Origin: DRVP01 sp964604045
GTDB taxonomy: Archaea > Thermoproteota > Bathyarchaeia > Bathyarchaeales > Bathycorpusculaceae
NCBI GenBank assembly: GCA_964604045.1
Contig: CAZRXM010000019.1
Coordinates: 1-15,966, forward strand
Length of the DNA stretch: 15,966 nt
Direction of reading: 5' to 3'
Shown here: positions 6,086 to 11,996 of the stretch, one piece after another
Layout of the letters: each line of letters begins with the position of its first letter
Position numbering within the stretch: the first letter of the stretch is position 1
Position numbers and translations under genes: made by a program
The notes under the pieces: model-generated
The model's input: only the letters and a program-made list of their open reading frames with translations
What the model was told of the DNA's origin: nothing
The model's database searches: none

Positions 6086-7774
6086 ATGGATTTAGAGGGA
6101 CAGATTATCCGTTTTTGCACCCGAATTGCCCATAACCATCAGATTAGCGGCGCTTGTCTATGTTGGGGCACCTCCAGTCCTCTTAGAGAGGCAAAGTCAC
6201 CGCTGGAAGTTTTGCTTATCATAAAAGGTTTCAGGCCCAGGTTGATGACCTACATCAAGTTCCTCAACGATAAACCCGTCATTTTTTATGCTGGGGACAA
6301 GTGGGTTTTTGAAAAGGACGTGGAAAATGGTTTTTTGGGCGAAGCCTTAAGCGTCCACCTGCTTTTCCCATATAAACCTCTGATCGGTAAAGGGTACTTG
6401 GAAAGGGAAGAGGTTAAACTGAAAAAGCGTGTAATTCTTGAGGCTTTGGAGAACCTTGTACTTGACTTTCCAGAACTCTCCCATCAAATCCACATAAAAC
6501 CAGAATACTTCATGTATGAGGCTATATTGAGCAGAGCCCGCCTTTTCCCACCCCTATTCTACGTGATGTCAAACATTTGGCGCGGAGAAAAACGCGAGAA
6601 GGTCGTTCAACAAATGATGCGCGGATACATAGTAGCCATTAAGGAGTTGGTGGCAAAGCGGGTTCTGGAGAACGTTGACGGCGGCTTCTTTAAAATCTCA
6701 AAGACATGTATTGAAAGTTTTAAAAGCCGTGGGACAGTATTCAAAAGCCTTTTAAAGTCAGCTCAGAGAACCCTTCTCATGGCTCTTCTCGGAGCTTTCC
6801 CCAAAATTTTGAGGGCGTTATCAGAAAGCGCAGTTTTCCTTTCAAGTTTTAGGTTTTTTGAAAACGAGGGGTTGAAGTTTAAGGCTGAACGTGGACTGGA
6901 AGACCCTAAAAAATACTTGTTTGTGCCGACGGCCGACGGCCTCACTTCCCTTGCTTCAAGGGTGGGTGTCAATGATTTAGCCAAAAAGCTCCTCAACGTG
7001 AGCGGGGAGGTCACGGTTAAGGTTGAGAATTTGGGTGGAGTTTTAAACGATGTCTACCTTGTTAGGGTTACCATCAATGGGGAAGAGCGTAGGATTGTTG
7101 TTAAAAGTTTTAGGGACTGGTCGGGTGTCAAGTGGTTCCCGTTAACCCTATGGACTTTTGGCACAAGGACTTTTGCCGTTTTGGGTCGTTCAAGGCTTGA
7201 GAGAGAGTGCTCCATAAATCAGCTCCTATATTCCAAAGGCTTCGCCGTTCCGAGAATTCTAGGGATAAACCACGTTGAAAGGCTCGTCTTCATGGAATGT
7301 TTAGAAGGAGAAACCTTAGACAAAATAGTTAAACAAACCTTCGACTCGGCGGCTAAGGGCGGAGTCGTCCAAGAGAGGCTGAAAATTTTCCAGAAGGTGG
7401 GTGAAACCATCGCAAGGGTTCACTCCTTTAACGTGGCTTTAGGCGACACTAAGCCGGAAAACATACTGATCGGTAGGAATGGGGAAGTCTACCTGATGGA
7501 TTTTGAGCAGGCTTCACGTAACGGTGACAAGGCTTGGGACATTGCTGAACTCCTCTATTACATTGGGCATTATGCACCACCCCTTGCTGGGACACAAATC
7601 ATGGAGTCTATTGCAAGGGCTTTCATTAAGGGCTATTTGGAGGCGGGTGGAGACATAGAAGCCGTTAGGGCTGCTGGAAAGCCAAAGTACACGAAAGTTT
7701 TTAGCGTTTTCGTCCTTCCCCATATAATTTTGGCTATTTCAAACATTTGCCGAAAGGCTGTGGCTGGGGCTTAA
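6086..7774 (+). CDS. Bud32/RIO-like kinase domain with a long N-terminal region
   Basis: A probable atypical protein kinase or phosphotransferase. Numbering uses the upstream TTG at 6035 as residue 1; the ATG at 6086 (residue 18) is the likelier start, giving 562 residues. The C-terminal half carries kinase landmarks: a beta1-beta2 segment 'VENLGGVLNDVYLVRV', beta3 Lys in RRIVVKSF (K357), a helix-C Glu near ERECS (389-393), a hinge around MECLEG, a catalytic loop GDTKPENIL (D471, N476) and metal-binding DFE (489-491) followed by WDIAELLYY. GDxxxxN plus a non-DFG metal motif is characteristic of Bud32 and RIO kinases. Residues ~20-320 are not a standard kinase part. 'WGTSSPLREAKSPLEVLLIIKG' weakly recalls a nucleotidyltransferase core but lacks a clear acidic pair. 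One base separates this gene from the RNase J gene, so they are co-transcribed and may act together on RNA or ribosomes (inference). Confidence 0.75.
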   Translation: MDLEGQIIRFCTRIAHNHQISGACLCWGTSSPLREAKSPLEVLLIIKGFRPRLMTYIKFLNDKPVIFYAGDKWVFEKDVENGFLGEALSVHLLFPYKPLIGKGYLEREEVKLKKRVILEALENLVLDFPELSHQIHIKPEYFMYEAILSRARLFPPLFYVMSNIWRGEKREKVVQQMMRGYIVAIKELVAKRVLENVDGGFFKISKTCIESFKSRGTVFKSLLKSAQRTLLMALLGAFPKILRALSESAVFLSSFRFFENEGLKFKAERGLEDPKKYLFVPTADGLTSLASRVGVNDLAKKLLNVSGEVTVKVENLGGVLNDVYLVRVTINGEERRIVVKSFRDWSGVKWFPLTLWTFGTRTFAVLGRSRLERECSINQLLYSKGFAVPRILGINHVERLVFMECLEGETLDKIVKQTFDSAAKGGVVQERLKIFQKVGETIARVHSFNVALGDTKPENILIGRNGEVYLMDFEQASRNGDKAWDIAELLYYIGHYAPPLAGTQIMESIARAFIKGYLEAGGDIEAVRAAGKPKYTKVFSVFVLPHIILAISNICRKAVAGA

Positions 7775-7775
7775 A

Positions 7776-9113
7776 ATGGTTAAGGATGAGATAACCATAA
7801 CATTTTACGGTGGAGTTAACGAGGTCGGTGGGAACAAAATTCTCCTCAGAAACAAGGATACTGCGGTTTTCTTCGACTTCGGAATGTCCTTCACCTTGAG
7901 GAAACAGTACTATTCACCCCCGCTTCTGTCGCCTAAAAGCGAGAAAAGCCTTCAGGAGCTTGGAATACTACCTAAACTTGAAGGTGTTTACCGTTTTGAC
8001 GAGAAGGCCCCAGCTGTTAACGCTGTTTTCATATCTCATGGCCATATGGATCACTCCGCCTACCTATCCTTTGTTAAGAGGGAGATTCCCGTCTACTGTG
8101 GTGAAACAACGAAAATTATTCTGACGGCGTTGGGTGAAATTCGCAGAGCAGATTTAGAGTTCAACGTGGAAGGTATAGATTTTCACACGTTTAGAACGGG
8201 TGACACTGTTAAGGTTGACGGTTTGGAAGTAAAACCAATTCACGTTGACCACTCTGTGCCTGGGGCTTACGGCTTCATAATTCACACTTCAAAGGGCTCT
8301 GTGGTTTACACCGGCGACTTCAGAGATCACGGCGCAAAGGATGAGATGACCAGGGAGTTTGTGGAGCAGGCTAAAGCGGCTGACCCCGTGGCTGTCATCT
8401 GCGAAGCCACCAACATGACAAGCGTTTCGGTTTCCTCTGAAAGGGAGGTTGAAGCAAAACTGAACCATGTTGTCAGCCAGACAGAAGGCTTAGTGCTTGC
8501 GGAGTTTGCCTATACAGACGTGGATAGGCTTAACTCGTTTTACAGGACAGCCTTGAAAAACAACCGTTGCCTTGCCGTTTCACTACGCCAAGCCTATCTA
8601 ATTGAGGCTTTAAGCAGCGACAGAAGGCTTCGCATTCCAAGGCTTAGCGATGAGGGCATCTTGATTTTTCGAAAATCGAAGGAACGTCTTTACTCTTGGG
8701 AGAGGCAAATTCTCGAACGCTACCCAGACAAAATCGTCGACGCCGAACAAGTTTCGAAGCGTCAACAAAGCATAATCCTGACAATGCCCCTCTACGATTT
8801 GGAGCAGCTTGTTGAAATACAGCCGACACCTGGAAGCTGCTATATATTCTCGTCCTCTGAACCCTTCAACGAGGAGATGGAAATAGACTTTGAAAGGCTT
8901 GTAAACTGGCTTAAACACTACGGCTTACCCCAATATCACGTACATGTTTCTGGGCACATAACACCCTTGAGGCTTAAGGCTTGCCTCAAAGAGATAGGCG
9001 CCAAAAAAGTTTTTCCGGTGCACACGGAAAACGCTGAACTTTTCGCCAAGTTCATGCGAGACCTTAAAAGCCAAATTGAGTTGACGGAGAAAGGCAGAGA
9101 ATACCGGCTTTAA
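7776..9113 (+). CDS. RNase J-like metallo-beta-lactamase/beta-CASP nuclease
   Basis: A zinc-dependent ribonuclease of the beta-CASP group, similar to archaeal RNase J, which degrades or trims RNA, often 5' to 3'. Metal-binding motifs are in order and complete: SHGHMDH (H88, H90, D92, H93), HVDHSVPGAYG (H159), GDFRD (D181), CEATN (E210), the beta-CASP SGH motif (H394) and PVHTE (H416). The beta-CASP insert runs from about 'LAEFAYTDVDRLNSF' (241) to 'SGHITP'. The N-terminal 'YGGVNEVGGNKILL' matches the family opening. At 445 residues it is typical of archaeal RNase J and lacks the C-terminal extension of bacterial RNase J. ATG 7776 is one base after the kinase stop. The exact RNase J subgroup, and exo- versus endonuclease activity, cannot be decided here. 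Confidence 0.9.
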   Translation: MVKDEITITFYGGVNEVGGNKILLRNKDTAVFFDFGMSFTLRKQYYSPPLLSPKSEKSLQELGILPKLEGVYRFDEKAPAVNAVFISHGHMDHSAYLSFVKREIPVYCGETTKIILTALGEIRRADLEFNVEGIDFHTFRTGDTVKVDGLEVKPIHVDHSVPGAYGFIIHTSKGSVVYTGDFRDHGAKDEMTREFVEQAKAADPVAVICEATNMTSVSVSSEREVEAKLNHVVSQTEGLVLAEFAYTDVDRLNSFYRTALKNNRCLAVSLRQAYLIEALSSDRRLRIPRLSDEGILIFRKSKERLYSWERQILERYPDKIVDAEQVSKRQQSIILTMPLYDLEQLVEIQPTPGSCYIFSSSEPFNEEMEIDFERLVNWLKHYGLPQYHVHVSGHITPLRLKACLKEIGAKKVFPVHTENAELFAKFMRDLKSQIELTEKGREYRL

Positions 9114-9115
9114 CC

Positions 9116-9128
9116 GTTAACTATATCT
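9116..9128 (+). promoter_or_regulatory. Promoter element GTTAACTATATCT (copy 2)
   Basis: Exact 13-bp copy of the element at 6007-6019, placed just after the RNase J stop codon. The TATA-like core is about 25 bp before the ATG at 9151, ideal spacing for a leaderless archaeal start. The gene it served is now a pseudogene. Confidence 0.55.
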
Positions 9129-9150
9129 TTCTAGAAGCAAACCTGCATTT

Positions 9151-9388
9151 ATGATAACCATCATCGGCGCTGGACTGTTGAAACTCAAGGGTTCAACCGT
9201 TCACGCGCCGCGGCAGCCATAGCCATTATGGCCGATGCTGTTTTAAGGGGCAGAAACAGAGTTATGGGCGTTTCCATGTACCTTCAAGGCGAATACAGCT
9301 TTTCAACGTAGCATAGGCGTGCCAGTTGTTCTTGGCAGAATGAGGTGAAGTTGAAGACCTCTGGCTTTTCGTGATTTCCGGTTCTTAG
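9151..9388 (+). pseudogene. Remnant of a malate/lactate dehydrogenase gene
   Basis: No intact gene lies here, but the three forward frames together read as a degraded NAD-dependent malate/lactate dehydrogenase. Frame from 9151: MITIIGAG, the start of the NAD-binding Rossmann fold, runs directly into LKGSTVHAP, a C-terminal-domain segment, then stops at 9220. Frame from 9213: AAIAIMADAVLRG then NRVMGVSMYLQGEYS, the family's signature region (compare 'VSVYLEGEYG'), stopping at 9309. Frame from 9313: IGVPVVLGR, the next conserved strand, then a stop at 9346. A last stretch, GEVEDLW (from 9344), may follow. The order is right, but roughly 200 codons between residue 8 and the C-terminal domain are missing and there are at least two frameshifts. 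Malate versus lactate specificity is lost with the deleted active site. The 9151-9222 open frame has no independent meaning. Confidence 0.78.
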
Positions 9389-9441
9389 TCTCGGTTTAGA
9401 GAACTAATCATAAGGCCTCGTTGTGGTTTCGAATACATAAC
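9389..9441. other. Non-coding gap between the pseudogene and the small membrane protein gene
   Basis: AT-rich spacer. I see no conserved protein fragment or clear structure here. Together with the pseudogene it makes the 9114-9481 stretch free of functional genes. Confidence 0.5.
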
Positions 9442-9454
9442 ATATAAGTTTAAA
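9442..9454 (+). promoter_or_regulatory. TATA box region of the small membrane protein gene
   Basis: ATATAAGTTTAAA is a strong archaeal TATA-type sequence 28-40 bp before the ATG at 9482, implying a leader of about 10 bases. No ribosome binding site precedes the ATG. Confidence 0.55.
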
Positions 9455-9481
9455 CAGTGTTTCTTAATATTCACGATAAAA

Positions 9482-9724
9482 ATGAAAACAGCAACCACCA
9501 AAATAAACCGATGCCTCCAAATTCTAATCCACACTCTGGGCCTAAGCTGCCTAGGAGGAGCCATATTCCTCCAAATCCTAGTCTTCACAGACATAATCCA
9601 ACACGGCTACTTCATGGCAGTGGAAAACAACCCAGCAATACTTGCCTTCGAAACAACTTTAACCTTCTTTGCCCTCGTCTACTTCATATACATGTACCTA
9701 AAGTTCATTCGCTCAGTAAGATAG
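9482..9724 (+). CDS. Small two-helix membrane protein, function unknown
   Basis: An 80-residue protein with a basic N-terminus (MKTATTKINR), a hydrophobic helix at about 15-38, a short polar loop (HGYFMAVENN) and a second helix at about 51-74 ending in a basic tail (KFIRSVR). Positive charges at both ends suggest both termini are cytoplasmic with the short loop outside. I recognise no family. A TATA box and the ATG are well placed, and the hydrophobicity pattern is that of a real membrane protein. The overlapping frame from 9457 is rich in Pro, His and Asn and looks like a shadow. Transcription probably ends in the A/T-rich stretch at 9725-9775, before the separate ribosome binding site of the next gene. 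Confidence 0.7.
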   Translation: MKTATTKINRCLQILIHTLGLSCLGGAIFLQILVFTDIIQHGYFMAVENNPAILAFETTLTFFALVYFIYMYLKFIRSVR

Positions 9725-9776
9725 CCGAAAACAAACATAATTCTTAAAAAAGAAACAAGCCAAAACAACAAATAAC

Positions 9777-9782
9777 GAGGGG
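9777..9782 (+). promoter_or_regulatory. Ribosome binding site GAGGGG
   Basis: GAGGGG ends 4 bases before the GTG at 9787 and fixes that codon as the start of the secreted protein. Strong Shine-Dalgarno sites are rare in this window, so this one is informative. Confidence 0.6.
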
Positions 9783-9786
9783 AAAC

Positions 9787-10614
9787 GTGAAACCGTTAAA
9801 TAAGCCCAGAGGAATATCGGTTTTAAATCTGGGGTGCATAGCGTTGGTATGTAGAAAAGCAGCTACACTGTTGGTATGTTTAAGCCTTCTTCTTGCCCTA
9901 ATATGCAAAAATGCTAGGGTTGAAGCCCAAACATATGAGGTTGAAACGTTTTTCAACTCTAAAATTCCAGGAATGAGAATCCAAGTTAACGCTACGTCTA
10001 TTGCTAGACCTACAGAGGAGATATCAGTTAACTTCAGCATAACTTCTGACATTCAAGGGATTATTGAAATAGCCTCTATAAACTTGACCATCTACGGATT
10101 TAGGAATGGGACGGATAAAACCAAAATCTACACCAATAGCTGGGTTAATTTTAACCTCAGTGGAACCAAAGTTTACGGTGTCAGCTTCTATATTCCAGAG
10201 CGAATTTGGGGAGTGACTTATGGTGAAATAATTTTAAACTACAACATCACGGTTAAAGATGAATTTGGCACACACGAGTATCAGTTCAGAAATCTCATCT
10301 TAGGCTTTACCATGACCCCTGTGGAGAACGTGTACCTTGAATCACTTGAAGAACAACTTACTAACTTGCGAAATATTCTCAAAGAGTTAAATCAAACCTT
10401 TACGGAATGTTTCGGGAGGAACTTAACCCGCAATGAGTTGTTGAATCTTAATCAAACCCTTTGGGAGCTTAGGCGTGAGTATGAGACTCTTGAGGGGGTT
10501 AAGAGCGAGCTTGTCAATGCGAGGACTGCCATGGTGTTTCTGGCTGTTGTAGCAGTGTTTTTTGTTGCTACGACGGCTTATTTGGTGTTTCGGAAGCCAA
10601 GGGAATACTTGTAG
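9787..10614 (+). CDS. Secreted, C-terminally anchored glycoprotein-like protein
   Basis: A 275-residue surface protein of unknown function. An N-terminal hydrophobic segment (about 24-40) followed by 'NARVEAQ' looks like a signal peptide with cleavage near 47-48. A beta-rich domain (about 50-175) follows and suggests an immunoglobulin-like fold. Residues ~178-245 are leucine/glutamate rich ('LESLEEQLTNLRNILKELNQ') and likely form a coiled coil. A single helix at 248-268 and a basic tail (RKPREYL) anchor it, leaving the bulk outside. Nine N-glycosylation sequons occur (for example NAT, NFS, NLT, NGT, NLS, NIT, and NQT twice), fitting an archaeal cell-surface glycoprotein. The layout recalls archaeal proteins with an exposed domain on a coiled-coil stalk. 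The gene converges on the unrecognised gene at 10626 with 11 bp between stops. Confidence 0.75.
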   Translation: MKPLNKPRGISVLNLGCIALVCRKAATLLVCLSLLLALICKNARVEAQTYEVETFFNSKIPGMRIQVNATSIARPTEEISVNFSITSDIQGIIEIASINLTIYGFRNGTDKTKIYTNSWVNFNLSGTKVYGVSFYIPERIWGVTYGEIILNYNITVKDEFGTHEYQFRNLILGFTMTPVENVYLESLEEQLTNLRNILKELNQTFTECFGRNLTRNELLNLNQTLWELRREYETLEGVKSELVNARTAMVFLAVVAVFFVATTAYLVFRKPREYL

Positions 10615-10616
10615 CT

Positions 10617-10637
10617 TTCACTTTCCTATCCTTTTTT
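10617..10637 (+). terminator. Pyrimidine-rich putative terminator
   Basis: A T/C-rich run including TTTTTT at 10631-10636 follows the stop codon at 10614. Archaeal transcription commonly ends at such U-rich tracts. It overlaps the 3' end of the convergent gene. Confidence 0.35.
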
Positions 10638-11942
10638 GTGGAGGTTTTTGGCGGCTATGAAGGTTAAGCCTTTCTCTGTTAGGGCTTTCGCCGTTCTGTT
10701 CACTGCATCATGTTTGTCCAAATAGTTTGCGAGCAGTTTTGGCATTAGTCCCTTTTCCATAATTTCCTTTTTAGACATGAAGTAGTCCAGTATGTCGGAT
10801 GGATGTTCTCGGGTTTTCTCCACCTCCGGCGGGGCGCCTTCATGTTTGGCGCTTATGTTTTTCACGTGGTCTGCCAGTTCCAGCAGTTCATTTAGGCGGT
10901 CGTAGGGTTGCCTTACAATGCTCTTGTAGGCTTCTGTTATGTGATGTTCAATACGAACCGCGTCTTCGAAGCCTAAAACTTTGCGTGTGTAGGCTGCCAA
11001 CTCAATGGTGCGGTTGTCCACGGAGTTGGATAGGTTGAATCCAGCCAATGGTGTTGCGCCGTTTTCTCGGCTGAAAAGCTTCGCCATCATGAGAATCCAC
11101 AGAATTGAGTAGGGGTTGTCGGCTCCGAGAAAAACGGAGATTTTAAACTCTATGTCTACCCCGAGCTTATGTAGGAGAAACCCCAACAAAACGGTTCCCA
11201 TGTTCGTGTTTAAAACCTGCTTTACGCCATATTCCGTGTAGTAGTGGAGGAGTTCTTCAACCCATTTTAGGGCGTACTCGTTTGGAACGCCTACACCGCC
11301 AAAATAGCCAGTTATGGTTTCAGGACCGCCCAAATGCACGTTTACCGGTTTGCCGTCAGGGCCAGGCATGGTGCCCTTAGTGTCCAAAGTTTGCACGTAT
11401 GAGGCGCCTATAATTTGCATGGCTGCGCCAAAAGCTAGGATGTCACCGTCTTCCACTTGCTCCTTCATGGAGCGCACCCTTATGTAGCGGGCTGGCATAA
11501 GGTCCCTTTGCTTGATTGCCTTTTTCGCCTCTTCAACAAGCCAAGGGAAAAAGTTGCATGCGCTTATCTCAAGAGTAACAGCATATTCCTCATTAAACTT
11601 CATGGACTCCGCCTTATCCCCCAGAACTTTCCTGCGATATTCAGTTATGCTTATGAAGGCTTCCTTGTCCCGTTGTTTAACAAGCCACTCAAGGTCTTTG
11701 AGAAACGGCGACTTCATTTTTTCAAGACGTTGCATTAGACTTTCCAGTTGACTGTTCTCCCTGGCTTTACGGTTAATTTCCGCCACTCCACCATACTTGT
11801 CAATAATTTCTAAGATTCCGTTCACGAGGGGGTTGTCTTCCCGGAGTAGGAAAGCGTTAACCTCTTCGAGTTTCTCCCGCTCAAGAAGAAGTTTATCCCT
11901 TAAAGTTTTCAAGCACGGAACCCCCAAACAGGCGCCACTCAT
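10626..11942 (-). CDS. Unrecognised conserved-looking protein, probably alpha/beta barrel
   Basis: A 438-residue soluble protein that I cannot assign. Residues 1-110 are charged and helical ('LRDKLLLEREKLEEVNAFLL', 'LESLMQRLEKMK'). Residues ~120-345 alternate hydrophobic strands and helices like a TIM barrel, with compact Gly/Asn-rich motifs that look like active-site loops: LDTKGTMPGPDGKP (186-199), HLGGPETITGYFGGVG (203-218), LNTNMGT (244-250), GADNPYS (273-279), FNLSNSVDN (302-310) and RIEHHITEAYKSIVRQP (330-346). The H203, E332, H333 and H334 positions could bind a metal or cofactor. The C-terminus is helical. No signal peptide or membrane helix. It starts at ATG 11942, divergent from the DapA-Fae gene with 54 bp between start codons, so shared control is likely. 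The motif density suggests an enzyme; its reaction is unknown, and a role in the same C1 or keto-acid chemistry is only guilt by association. Confidence 0.8.
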   Translation of the reverse strand: MSGACLGVPCLKTLRDKLLLEREKLEEVNAFLLREDNPLVNGILEIIDKYGGVAEINRKARENSQLESLMQRLEKMKSPFLKDLEWLVKQRDKEAFISITEYRRKVLGDKAESMKFNEEYAVTLEISACNFFPWLVEEAKKAIKQRDLMPARYIRVRSMKEQVEDGDILAFGAAMQIIGASYVQTLDTKGTMPGPDGKPVNVHLGGPETITGYFGGVGVPNEYALKWVEELLHYYTEYGVKQVLNTNMGTVLLGFLLHKLGVDIEFKISVFLGADNPYSILWILMMAKLFSRENGATPLAGFNLSNSVDNRTIELAAYTRKVLGFEDAVRIEHHITEAYKSIVRQPYDRLNELLELADHVKNISAKHEGAPPEVEKTREHPSDILDYFMSKKEIMEKGLMPKLLANYLDKHDAVNRTAKALTEKGLTFIAAKNLHKKG

Positions 11943-11996
11943 ATTTTCAAAAGGGCTTAAATTGTTTAACGTTTATGGTATTCCAAGAGGGAAAAC
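11943..11996. promoter_or_regulatory. Compact bidirectional promoter
   Basis: Only 54 bp separate two divergent start codons. The AT-rich block 11956-11978 holds TATA-like sequences usable on both strands: CTTAAATT for the plus-strand gene, and GTTTAAC at 11964-11970 (GTTAAAC on the minus strand) about 25 bp before the minus-strand ATG. A ribosome binding site AGAGGG (11986-11991) serves the plus-strand ATG at 11997. The minus-strand gene has no clear site and may be leaderless. Confidence 0.5.

Noticed and set aside
9457..9747. A 96-codon open frame overlapping the small membrane protein gene
   Set aside because: Its composition is Pro, His and Asn rich with no domain or hydrophobic pattern; the overlapping frame at 9482 has two clean membrane helices and a better start.
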